This document shows, in pieces, positions 17,578 through 25,710 of a stretch of 64,000 nt of DNA. The stretch spans positions 186,001-250,000 of the forward strand of contig NZ_JAINVF010000007.1 in the NCBI RefSeq assembly GCF_020400585.1, written 5' to 3'. Positions within the stretch are counted from its first letter, which is position 1. Each line of letters begins with the position of its first letter. The notes beneath the pieces are model-generated. The model was not told the DNA's origin and made no database searches. It saw only the letters and a list, made by a program, of their open reading frames with translations. Both the position numbers and the translations under genes were made by a program. This DNA is from Streptomyces sp. NK08204 (lineage in GTDB: Bacteria > Actinomycetota > Actinomycetes > Streptomycetales > Streptomycetaceae).

Positions 17578-18483
17578 ATGGCACGGCGGATCGATGTGAC
17601 GGGAACCGGCGGGGTGCGGCTGGCGGCCTGGGAGTTCGCCGACCCTCCCAAGACGGACCCCGGGGACCTCCCGGATCCGGCGGCCCTGCGGGATCCGGCG
17701 GATCCGGATCCTGGAATCGCCGGGGTGCTTTTACTCCATGGCCTGATGGGCCGCGCCTCCCACTGGGCGTCCACGGCCCGCTGGCTCGCCGAGCGCCGCC
17801 GCGCCGTCGCCCTCGACCAGCGCGGGCACGGCCAGAGCGACAAGCCCCCGCGGGCCGCCTACACCCGGGAGGCGTACGTGGAGGACGCCGAGGCCGCCCT
17901 CGAACAGCTCGGCCTCGCCCCTGCCGTCCTCGTCGGCCACGCGATGGGTGCGCTGACCGCCTGGCAGCTGGCCGCCAAGCGCCCGGACCTGGTGCGCGGC
18001 CTGGTCATCTGCGACATGCGCGCATCCGCGCTCGGCGCCGCCTCGCAGCGCGAGTGGGACGACTGGTTCCGCTCCTGGCCCGTTCCCTTCGCCACCCTCG
18101 CCGAGGTCCGCAAGTGGTTCGGCGAGGACGACCCCCGCCTGGAGCGCCCCAGCCCCGCCCGCGGCGCCTTCTACGCCGAGGTCATGCACGAGACCGCCGA
18201 CGGCTGGCGCCCCGTCTTCGAACCCGACCAGATGCTCCGCTCCCGCGAGACGTGGGTGTACGACGCCCACTGGGAGGAGCTGGCGCAGGTGCGGTGCCCC
18301 GCGCTCGTCGTCCGCGGCCTCGACGGCGAACTGGGCCGGGCCGAGGCGCAGGAGATGGTCCGTGTCCTGCCCCGCGGCGAGTACGCCGAGATCGCCGACG
18401 CCGGCCACCTGGTCCACTACGACCGCCCGGAAGCCCTGCGGGCAGCCGTCGAGCCTTTTCTGGACCGGATCCTGCTGGGCTGA
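17578..18483 (+). CDS. Alpha/beta hydrolase with a TTA (bldA-dependent) leucine codon
   Basis: A 301-residue alpha/beta-hydrolase-fold protein: LLLHGLMGRASHW carries the oxyanion HG motif, ALDQRGHGQSDKP follows, and the nucleophile elbow reads VGHAMGAL, where G-H-A-M-G replaces the usual G-x-S-x-G. The usual nucleophile serine is therefore replaced by Ala, so normal hydrolase chemistry is doubtful. ADAGHLVHYDRP carries the C-terminal His. Codon 52 (17731-17733) is TTA, read only by the bldA tRNA, implying translation late in development. The start is the ATG after GGGGGTGCCAGGC. Confidence 0.85.
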   Translation: MARRIDVTGTGGVRLAAWEFADPPKTDPGDLPDPAALRDPADPDPGIAGVLLLHGLMGRASHWASTARWLAERRRAVALDQRGHGQSDKPPRAAYTREAYVEDAEAALEQLGLAPAVLVGHAMGALTAWQLAAKRPDLVRGLVICDMRASALGAASQREWDDWFRSWPVPFATLAEVRKWFGEDDPRLERPSPARGAFYAEVMHETADGWRPVFEPDQMLRSRETWVYDAHWEELAQVRCPALVVRGLDGELGRAEAQEMVRVLPRGEYAEIADAGHLVHYDRPEALRAAVEPFLDRILLG

Positions 18484-18486
18484 CGG

Positions 18487-19176
18487 CTACCGGTCCCGTC
18501 CGCACGCGTAGGCGAGCGGCGAGACCAGTTCCTCCGCGTCCGGCAGCCACCGGTTCGCCGGGGTGGGCCGGCAGGCCCACTGCACGGCACCGCGCGAGCC
18601 GAAACGGGTCGGAGGGGCGGCCACGTACCCGCCCTCTCCCAGCGGCACCAGGTCCAGCGAAGCCGGCGACCAGCCCAGCTTCCGGACCAGCTCGGGAACC
18701 TTCGCCGCGGCCCCCGGCAGCACGAAGAAGTGCATGCGCCGGTCCGGAGTGAGCGTCACCGGGCCGAGGGTCAGCTCCATCCGCTCCATCCGGGCCAGCG
18801 CCAGGAACCCGGCGCTCTCCGGGACGGACAGCGTGTCAAAGGTCCGCCCCGTCGGCAGCAGGATCGACGCGGCCGGCTGCCGCTGCCACATCCGGCGCGC
18901 GACGGTCGCACTGCCGGTCGCCTGCGTCGCCCAGTCGGGGCGCCCGGGGTGCGCGCCCGGCGCGGGGCAGGCCGCGTCACCGCACGAGCAGCGCTGCATC
19001 CCGTCGACGGCTTCCAGCCAGGCACCCGGGAACACGTCCCAGTGCCGCTCCTCGGCGTAGCGTACGGCGGTCTCCAGCAGCGATTCCCCGCGTTGCTGGG
19101 GAATGCGACCGGCAATCTGAGTGTCTTCGGCGCCCGCGATCGTCTCTTCCACGCCCCTCTCAACTTCCGCACCCAC
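18487..19176 (-). CDS. Bifunctional DNA primase/polymerase-like (Prim-Pol) domain protein
   Basis: A 229-residue protein resembling the N-terminal Prim-Pol domain found alone in many Streptomyces. The segment AVRYAEERHWDVFPGAWL is the typical domain start, followed by a Cys cluster (CSCGDAACPAPGAHPGRPDW) and the WQRQPAASILLPTG region. There is no helicase or replication-initiator extension, so it is not a plasmid replication protein in the usual form. It starts with GTG and converges with the hydrolase, leaving a 3-bp gap. Role unknown. Confidence 0.75.
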   Translation of the reverse strand: MGAEVERGVEETIAGAEDTQIAGRIPQQRGESLLETAVRYAEERHWDVFPGAWLEAVDGMQRCSCGDAACPAPGAHPGRPDWATQATGSATVARRMWQRQPAASILLPTGRTFDTLSVPESAGFLALARMERMELTLGPVTLTPDRRMHFFVLPGAAAKVPELVRKLGWSPASLDLVPLGEGGYVAAPPTRFGSRGAVQWACRPTPANRWLPDAEELVSPLAYACGRDR

Positions 19177-19481
19177 CTCGGGTTACGGCCCTGGTGCCGG
19201 GCCGTCAACCTCCTGCCCCACGGGTCCCGGGCCTCCCGCGCGCGGGGAAGGAGCACCGATCCGGCAGCCGGGGCGCATGGGTGCATGGGCGGGGCGCGCG
19301 AGAGGAAGGGGGGAGTGGGCTGGGTAGCCACGAGGGGGGTGGCATCAGCCTTTACCCCGGCAAACCGCACATGTCACGCATTGACGGTATGTCAGCTGGG
19401 CAGTGATCGTCCGACCGGATCTTCCCGACCGGATCGACCCGGCCGGATCTTCACGCTCCAGGGGTTCGCAGGGGGTAACAC
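19177..19481. promoter_or_regulatory. Divergent intergenic region with three direct repeats upstream of the NsdA-like gene
   Basis: About 305 bp without a gene. TTGACG (19381-19386) is a possible -35 for the rightward gene. CCGACCGGATC at 19411-19421 and 19425-19435 and CCGGCCGGATC at 19439-19449 recur with an exact 14-bp period. Such phased direct repeats are typical of sites for tandem-binding regulators, possibly autoregulation by the downstream product. The rest shows nothing I can assign. Confidence 0.5.
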
Positions 19482-20864
19482 ATGGCCGCAAGGCCTCTCG
19501 TCGCGAGGCAGCCGAACGAACGGCTGCAGGCACTCATCCAGGAAGCGGGGTGCTCGAACGCCGGGCTGGCCCGGCGGGTCAACATGTGCGGCGCCGAGCA
19601 CGGTCTCGACCTGCGCTACGACAAGACGTCCGTGGCCCGCTGGCTGCGCGGGCAGCAGCCGCGGGGCCGGGCCCCGGCGATCATCGCGGAGGCGCTCGGG
19701 CGCAAGCTCGGCCGTACGGTCACGATCGACGAGATCGGCATGGCCAACGGCAAGAACCTCGCCTCGGGGGTCGGTCTCCAGTTCTCGCCGACGGTACTGG
19801 GGGCCATCGAGCAGGTCTGCGAGCTGTGGCGCAGCGACGTGGGCCGGCGGGACTTCCTGACCGGCTCCTCCGTCGCCGCCTCCGCGCTGGTCGAACCCAG
19901 CCGCGACTGGCTGATCTCGGCACCGGACGCACAGGTCGCCCGGCAGGCGGGGCCGCGCGTGGGCCAGTCCGACGTGGCGGCCGTACGGTCCATGACCCAG
20001 GCGCTCGTCGATCTCGACCACCGGTTCGGCAGCGGCCATGTGCGGCCGGTGGTGGTGCATTACCTCAACAGTGTCGTCTCCGGGCTGCTCGCGGGCTCGT
20101 ACCGGGAGGCCGTCGGCCGTGAACTCTTCGCTGCCGTGGCGCGGTTGACGGAACTGGCCGGATACATGGCGGTTGACACCGGGCAACCCGGGCTCGCCCA
20201 GCGGTACTACATCCAGTCGCTGCGCCTCGCGCAGGCCGCCGACGACCGCGGCTACGGCGGCTATGTGCTGGCCGCCTCCATGAGCCATCTGGCCGCGCAG
20301 CTCGGAAACCCGCGTGAGATCTCCCAGTTGGCGCGGGCGGCGCAGGAGGGGGCGCGGGGGCGGGTGACTCCGCGCGCGGAGGCGATGTTCCATGCCGCCG
20401 AGGCACGCGGACACGCCCTGCTCGGTGACGTACGCGCCGCGCAGGCCGCCTCCGGGCGGGCGATCACGGCGATGGAGGCGGCGGACGCGGCCTCGGGCGA
20501 CGACCCGGTGTGGATCGCGCACTTCGACGAGGCCTATCTCGCGGACGAGTTGGCGCACTGCCACCGTGACCTGGGGCAGGCCGATGCGGCGGCCCGGTAC
20601 GCCGAGCAGTCGCTGGCCGGACACCCCGAGACCCGGGCCCGGCGCCGCGCTATCGGCTACGTGCTGCTCGCCACGGCCCAGGTGCAGCAGCGGGAGATCG
20701 AACAGGCCTGTCACACGGGCCTGAAAGCGGTGGGACTGCTGGAGACGCTCCGCTCCGACCGGGGTGCGGAGTACCTGGAAGACCTCCAGCAGCGGCTGGA
20801 CCCGTTCCGGGACGAAGCGGTGGTGAGGGAGTTCGGAGCCCGTCTCGACCTCCAGGCCGCCTGA
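19482..20864 (+). CDS. NsdA-like transcriptional regulator with TPR-type C-terminus
   Basis: A 460-residue protein. The first ~90 residues resemble an XRE-like DNA-binding region that recurs in Streptomyces (IQEAGCSNAGLARRVN, DKTSVARWLRGQQPRG). The remainder is helical and TPR-like (YYIQSLRLAQAADDRGYGGY, AARYAEQSLAGHPETRARRR). NsdA, a relative, negatively affects sporulation and antibiotic production, but several paralogues exist and orthology cannot be settled here. Three phased repeats lie just upstream. Confidence 0.8.
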   Translation: MAARPLVARQPNERLQALIQEAGCSNAGLARRVNMCGAEHGLDLRYDKTSVARWLRGQQPRGRAPAIIAEALGRKLGRTVTIDEIGMANGKNLASGVGLQFSPTVLGAIEQVCELWRSDVGRRDFLTGSSVAASALVEPSRDWLISAPDAQVARQAGPRVGQSDVAAVRSMTQALVDLDHRFGSGHVRPVVVHYLNSVVSGLLAGSYREAVGRELFAAVARLTELAGYMAVDTGQPGLAQRYYIQSLRLAQAADDRGYGGYVLAASMSHLAAQLGNPREISQLARAAQEGARGRVTPRAEAMFHAAEARGHALLGDVRAAQAASGRAITAMEAADAASGDDPVWIAHFDEAYLADELAHCHRDLGQADAAARYAEQSLAGHPETRARRRAIGYVLLATAQVQQREIEQACHTGLKAVGLLETLRSDRGAEYLEDLQQRLDPFRDEAVVREFGARLDLQAA

Positions 20865-21095
20865 ACACCGGCCGCATCGGCGCCACCGGGCCGCAAGGCG
20901 CGGTGAACAAGCGGGAAACGGCACCCGACATGCGGTACGGGTGCCGTTCGGACGCCGGAAACAGCGTGCGACGGGCCGGTTTTGTTACCGCTGTCACAAG
21001 GAGGAAGATCGCGCCACCGACTGCGTGGCACCCGACTCCGGGGACCCGGTAGCGTGAGCCGACGATTCCGAAGTCCCCCCTACGTAGGAGTCCCG

Positions 21096-22727
21096 GTGAC
21101 GCAGAGTGGACAGGGCGAGGAGCCCTCGGCGCAGCGCGCGCACGAAGGCATCGTGCTGCCCTCGGACGGAGGCGAGCCCGTGCTGCCGGGCATGAACGGC
21201 GGCGCACCCGCATCCCCGGCGCCGGCCGGCGGGCAGGCCTGGGACGGCTCCTGGGGCCCCGGCGGGCAGACACCCGGGCCCGGCCGGAACCAGCCCGCGC
21301 CGCAGGGCCACCACTGGGGCGCGGACCAGCAGCCCCCGTCCGCCACCGGCCCCGGCCCGCTGCCCCCGGAGGGCGCACCGGCTCCGTCGTACGGCGGCCA
21401 GGCGTACGGCGCTCCGTCGTACGGCGCGGGCGGCCCGGGGCAGGCATACGCCTCCCACGGCCACGATCCCGCGTACGGCTTCGGTCAGCAGCCCGCGTAC
21501 GGCACTCCGGACCCGTACCAGCACCACCAGCAGCAGTACGACGCGTCCCCGCCCGCCGCCGCGCCCCTGCCGCCCGCCCTGCCGGACGGCTACCCGGCGC
21601 AGAACGCCCCGCAGCCCTCGGCGGCCGACGGTGCCACCCAGTACATCCCGCCGGTCCCGGCCGCGCCGGCGGACGGTGCCACCCAGTACATCCCGCCGGT
21701 CCCGGCGGCGCCGGCCGACGGTGCCACCCAGTACATCCCGCCGGTCCCGGCGACGCCGGGCGCGCTGCCGCCCGAGTCCGGCGCGGACGAGACGCGGTAC
21801 CTGGGGCTGACGCCCAAGCAGCCGGCGCCCGCCTCCGACGCGGACGCCACCCAGCTCATCCCGCCGTACTCCGGGCCGGCCCAGGGCGGCCCGGCACAGG
21901 GCGCGGACCGGCAGCCGCCCGCCGAGTTCGACAACCTCTTCCGCAGCGGGCCCCCCGCCGACGGCCCGGCCGGCGCCACGCAGCAACTGCCGCGCATCCA
22001 GCGGCCGGACGCCTACCCCGGCCCGGTCCAGCCGCCGCACACCCCGCCCCAGTCGTCCCACAGCTCGCGGTACGACGACGAGGACCACGACCGGCGCGGC
22101 GGCGGGCGGTCGCGCGTGCCGCTGATCGCCGCCGTCGGCATCGGCCTCGCGGTGCTCGGCGTCGGCGCCGGCGCGCTGCTCAGCGGCGGTGGCGGCGGGG
22201 ACAAGGGCGACGGGGCCGGGAACCCCGCCGCGTCGGTCCCTGCCCAGGACTCCGCCTCGCCCAGCGCCGACCCGGCCCGGCAGCAGGCGGTCGCCCTGGA
22301 CGAGCTGCTCTCCGACAGCGGCAGCAGCCGCGCCTCGGTGATCAAGGCGGTGTCCGACGTCAGGCAGTGCGACAACCTCGATGACGCCGCCTCCAGCCTG
22401 CGAGAGGCGGCCAAGCAGCGCAATCAGCTGGTCACCCGGCTGGGCAAGCTGTCCGTCGACAAGCTGCCCTCCAGCGCGGAGCTGACCACCGCCCTCACCA
22501 AGGCCTGGCAGGCCTCCGCGTCGGCCGACAGCCACTACGCGCAATGGGCCGACCAGACCGGCGGACACCGCGGCTGCCGCCACGGCCACGCCCGCATCAC
22601 CAGCCAGACCCAGGCAGGCAACCGGCAGAGCGGCGTCGCCAGCGAGCAGAAGGTGAAGGCGGCGGCGCTGTGGAACACGATCGCCAAGAAGTACGGCCTG
22701 ACGCAGCGCCAGCCGACCCAGCTGTGA
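21096..22727 (+). CDS. Pro/Gln/Gly-rich membrane-anchored protein with 15-residue tandem repeats
   Basis: A 543-residue protein starting at GTG after TAGGAG. About 340 residues are low-complexity and cytoplasmic, rich in Pro, Gly, Gln and Tyr, with three tandem copies of DGATQYIPPVPAAPA. One transmembrane segment follows (PLIAAVGIGLAVLGVGAGALL). The C-terminal ~170 residues are extracellular, helical, and Ser/Ala/Lys-rich. No enzymatic domain was recognised. DGATQ-(Y/L)IPP motifs recur in other Streptomyces single-pass proteins with similar disordered N-terminal tails. Function unknown. Confidence 0.8.
   Translation: MTQSGQGEEPSAQRAHEGIVLPSDGGEPVLPGMNGGAPASPAPAGGQAWDGSWGPGGQTPGPGRNQPAPQGHHWGADQQPPSATGPGPLPPEGAPAPSYGGQAYGAPSYGAGGPGQAYASHGHDPAYGFGQQPAYGTPDPYQHHQQQYDASPPAAAPLPPALPDGYPAQNAPQPSAADGATQYIPPVPAAPADGATQYIPPVPAAPADGATQYIPPVPATPGALPPESGADETRYLGLTPKQPAPASDADATQLIPPYSGPAQGGPAQGADRQPPAEFDNLFRSGPPADGPAGATQQLPRIQRPDAYPGPVQPPHTPPQSSHSSRYDDEDHDRRGGGRSRVPLIAAVGIGLAVLGVGAGALLSGGGGGDKGDGAGNPAASVPAQDSASPSADPARQQAVALDELLSDSGSSRASVIKAVSDVRQCDNLDDAASSLREAAKQRNQLVTRLGKLSVDKLPSSAELTTALTKAWQASASADSHYAQWADQTGGHRGCRHGHARITSQTQAGNRQSGVASEQKVKAAALWNTIAKKYGLTQRQPTQL
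21627..21761 (+). repeat. Three 45-bp tandem repeats
   Basis: Copies begin at 21627, 21672 and 21717 and are nearly identical at the DNA level. They are in frame and encode the 15-residue unit DGATQYIPPVPAAPA. The low divergence suggests recent expansion or ongoing homogenisation. Confidence 0.9.
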
Positions 22728-22751
22728 CGCCGGGCCGGGGCGCGGGCGTCA
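22726..22751. terminator. Hairpin shared by two convergent stop codons
   Basis: GACGCC and GGCGTC pair across a GC-rich loop within the 21-bp gap, with both stop codons at the hairpin base. It could terminate transcription in both directions. Confidence 0.4.
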
Positions 22752-24071
22752 GCTCAGGTCGGCGTTCTCCAGCGTCCGCGTCACGTCCATGTTGCCGTCG
22801 CGCCCGCCGATGCCGTTGCGGGCCGCGACCAGCCTGCCGCCCTGGACGACCTGGAGGTTGACAGCGGCGTTGACGAGCCGCGGGAAGCCGACCGAGGCGA
22901 GCTTGCTCTCGTAGGGCCAGCTCAGGGTCGGGGTGAGGCCGCCGGTGGTGATCTTGAGGCCGTCGTCGAGGATGTGCCGCACGCTGTCGGCGGTCACCTC
23001 GCCGCTGCCGATCTTTTCCACGGCGGCCTTCAGCACGGTGTAGGCGATCCAGGTGGTCTGCACCCCGGCGTCGGCGGGGTCGATGTCGTTGTCGCCGAAG
23101 GCCTCTTCGTTGATGACCTTCTTCATCGGGTCCCAGCGGGGGTCCGAGGCCACCGGGTACCAGCTGGTGATGTACGCCCCCTCGTACGGCCCGGACGCCC
23201 CGCCCGTCGCGTTGATCACCGTCTGGTCGACGCTGCCGATCGTGGTCGCCGTGCGTACCGTCGGGAAGCCCTCGCGGGCCCGGCGGAAGGAGTCCATGAA
23301 GGTGTCGGTGCGGTCCCCGAGCGCGGGCACCGCGCAGCCGCGGCGTGCCGCGTCCCGGGACGCGTACCGGAGGGCCTGCTGAGCCTGGTCGCCGTACTCG
23401 GTGGCGTCCTCGGCGGCCAGCTGGTCGTTGGCCGCCGGGTGCCCGCCCGCCTTCAGCCCGGAGTCGAGCAGGGGAGGCAGCTCGTCGCCCGCGATGCTGT
23501 CGGGGCGGATCAGGGCGACCGGGCCGCAAGGGGCCGCGAGGGCCCTGCCGAGACCGGCCAGGAGGACGGGCTGGCCGCCGTTGACCGGGTACGACATGGA
23601 GCCGGTGAACTCGTCCTTGGTGACGCCGTAACCGCCGATGTAGGGGATGCCGGCGCTCTCCAGCGGGGCGAGGTAGGAGTCGCCGAACTGGCTGTAGGAG
23701 CCGACGACCGCGACCACGTCCTCGGCCGCCGCCCAGCGGGCGCACTTCGCGGCGCCCACGCTGTCGTTGTGGTCGTTGCAGGTCAGCACGCGGAGCTTGC
23801 GGCCGTTGATGCCGCCGTGCGAGTTGATCCACTTCGCGTAGGCGCGGGCCATCGCGGGCATGCCGGGCTTGTTGGTGGCGTCGGTGTCCTGGGGCGCCCA
23901 GGTCATCACCTTGATCGGACCGTCCCCGGAGCCCCCCGTGGCTCCAGGGATGGCCCCGCATCCGGCGGCGAACGACGCACACAGGGCCGCCGCGCCCACG
24001 GACAGAAGGGTTGCGCGGACGGATCGGGAGAAGTGAGGGAAGAAGGTGCTGCGGGTGTGCCTGCCGGTCAT
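22749..24071 (-). CDS. Periplasmic-binding lipoprotein, branched-chain amino acid ABC type
   Basis: A 440-residue lipoprotein. An N-terminal signal with SVGAAALCASFAAGCG ends at a lipobox-like Cys, followed by a two-lobed type-1 periplasmic-binding fold (DGPIKVMTWAPQDTDATNKPG, AVVGSYSQFGDSYLAPLESAG, IPYIGGYG). It resembles LivJ-like substrate-binding proteins, but no permease or ATPase genes are adjacent, so the partner transporter is elsewhere or it has a sensory role. The ATG at 24071 was chosen because it places the signal peptide at the N-terminus. Confidence 0.85.
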   Translation of the reverse strand: MTGRHTRSTFFPHFSRSVRATLLSVGAAALCASFAAGCGAIPGATGGSGDGPIKVMTWAPQDTDATNKPGMPAMARAYAKWINSHGGINGRKLRVLTCNDHNDSVGAAKCARWAAAEDVVAVVGSYSQFGDSYLAPLESAGIPYIGGYGVTKDEFTGSMSYPVNGGQPVLLAGLGRALAAPCGPVALIRPDSIAGDELPPLLDSGLKAGGHPAANDQLAAEDATEYGDQAQQALRYASRDAARRGCAVPALGDRTDTFMDSFRRAREGFPTVRTATTIGSVDQTVINATGGASGPYEGAYITSWYPVASDPRWDPMKKVINEEAFGDNDIDPADAGVQTTWIAYTVLKAAVEKIGSGEVTADSVRHILDDGLKITTGGLTPTLSWPYESKLASVGFPRLVNAAVNLQVVQGGRLVAARNGIGGRDGNMDVTRTLENADLS

Positions 24072-24188
24072 GTACACGCACGATTCCCGCACACCGCTAA
24101 CCGGGAAGTGATCTCTGGCCAACGGAAGGTGACCCCAGGGTGAATTGCGGGGGCCGGTGAGGCCGGTGGGGCGGAGAACGTACGATCG

Positions 24189-24689
24189 ATGACCGTGCAA
24201 GGTTCGGAGAACACTTCCCGTCGCGGCCGTCGCTCATCCACCATGGGCGGTATGCCACTGAACGACATGCCGTGGTGGCGCTGGCGCAGCAACGTGCGTT
24301 CCGCGCTGCACATGCTCTCCGACCCGGTGTTCCAGCGGGACGTCTGGCTGGCCGGTGCCGACGGCTTCGGCGACGTCACGGACGCGGTGTACCGGTTGGT
24401 GGAGGACACCTGGCTGGACAACTGGTCGGCGGAGAAATACGTCGGCACGATCTTCCGGGACTCCCAGGAGGCGGCGCTCGTGGACACCGCAGTGCTGCGC
24501 GTGCTGCGGATCATGCACCAGGTCGGCCCGGACGCGCCGGTCGCCGCCTACCTCGACCACCACGGGTGGCCGGAGGCGGTGCGGGCGGCGCGGGACGCCC
24601 ATGTGCGCATGGCGACGAGCGACGGGGACGACCCGGACGCGCCGCCGCAGAGCCTCGAGGTGCTGCGGATACTCACGCGGTCCGCGTAG
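24189..24689 (+). CDS. SCO4402-family conserved hypothetical protein
   Basis: A 166-residue soluble protein (LNDMPWWRWRSNVRSALHML, DTWLDNWSAEKYVGTIFRDS) matching a conserved Streptomyces family of unknown function. It is rich in Trp and charged residues, with no signal peptide or membrane segment. An internal start at 24243 or 24252 (MGGMPLNDMPWW) is possible. It is divergent from the lipoprotein gene and lies 46 bp before purU. Confidence 0.75.
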   Translation: MTVQGSENTSRRGRRSSTMGGMPLNDMPWWRWRSNVRSALHMLSDPVFQRDVWLAGADGFGDVTDAVYRLVEDTWLDNWSAEKYVGTIFRDSQEAALVDTAVLRVLRIMHQVGPDAPVAAYLDHHGWPEAVRAARDAHVRMATSDGDDPDAPPQSLEVLRILTRSA

Positions 24690-24735
24690 CGGACGGCGCC
24701 CCTCGGGCTGGTCCGGACATGAGACGCTGTGGTGC

Positions 24736-25617
24736 ATGAACGAGCAGCCCGCCCCCGCCGCCGCGCCGGCCGACCAGTACGTCCTCACCCTCTCCTGCCC
24801 GGACAAGAAGGGCATCGTGCACGCGGTGTCCAGCTACCTGTTCATGACCGGCTGCAACATCGAGGACAGCCAGCAGTTCGGCGACCACGACACGGGTCTG
24901 TTCTTCATGCGCGTCCACTTCTCGGCGGAGTCGCCGGTGACGGTGGACAAGCTGCGGGCGAGCTTCGCCGCGATCGGTGACTCCTTCCACATGGACTGGC
25001 AGATCAACCGGGCCGACGAGAAGATGCGCATCGTCGTGATGGTCAGCAAGTTCGGCCACTGCCTGAACGACCTGCTCTTCCGCGCCCGTACCGGCGCTCT
25101 GCCGGTGGAGATCGCGGCCGTGGTGTCGAACCACACCGACTTCGCCGAGCTGGTGGGCTCGTACAACATCCCCTTCCACCACATCCCGGTGACGAAGGAG
25201 ACCAAGGCCGAGGCCGAGGCCCGGCTCCTGGAGCTCGTGCGCGAGGAGAAGGTGGAACTGGTCGTCCTCGCCCGTTACATGCAGGTCCTCTCGGACGACC
25301 TGTGCAAGGAGCTGAGCGGCCGGATCATCAACATCCACCACTCCTTCCTGCCGAGCTTCAAGGGCGCCAAGCCGTACCACCAGGCGCACGCGAGGGGCGT
25401 GAAGCTGATCGGCGCGACGGCGCACTATGTGACGGCCGACCTGGACGAGGGCCCGATCATCGAGCAGGAGGTCGAGCGCGTGGGCCATGACGCCACTCCC
25501 GACCAACTGGTCGCCGTCGGCCGCGACGTGGAGTGCCAGGCGCTGGCACGTGCGGTGAAGTGGCATGCGGAGCGGAGGATCCTGCTGAACGGCCGCCGGA
25601 CGGTGGTGTTCGCCTGA
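24736..25617 (+). CDS. purU: Formyltetrahydrofolate deformylase
   Basis: A 293-residue PurU: an N-terminal ACT domain (LTLSCPDKKGIVHAVSSYLF) and a C-terminal formyltransferase-type domain with the catalytic trio in SNHTDF (Asn), HHSFLPSFKGAKPYHQA (His) and YVTADLDEGPI (Asp). It hydrolyses 10-formyl-THF to formate and THF, supplying formate and balancing one-carbon pools. The length is normal for the family. Confidence 0.95.
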   Translation: MNEQPAPAAAPADQYVLTLSCPDKKGIVHAVSSYLFMTGCNIEDSQQFGDHDTGLFFMRVHFSAESPVTVDKLRASFAAIGDSFHMDWQINRADEKMRIVVMVSKFGHCLNDLLFRARTGALPVEIAAVVSNHTDFAELVGSYNIPFHHIPVTKETKAEAEARLLELVREEKVELVVLARYMQVLSDDLCKELSGRIINIHHSFLPSFKGAKPYHQAHARGVKLIGATAHYVTADLDEGPIIEQEVERVGHDATPDQLVAVGRDVECQALARAVKWHAERRILLNGRRTVVFA

Positions 25618-25710
25618 CACCGCGGCTGCGGGCGGCCGTGCCTCCCGGGGCTTCAGCGAGCGAACCCCGCCCCCGGCCCGGCTGCGGCACCGGAAGCACC
25701 GCCGCGCGCC

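Noticed and set aside
18487..19176. Prim-Pol gene as evidence for an integrated plasmid or phage
   Set aside because: No integrase, excisionase, transfer gene or att repeats are present, and flanking genes are core Streptomyces genes.
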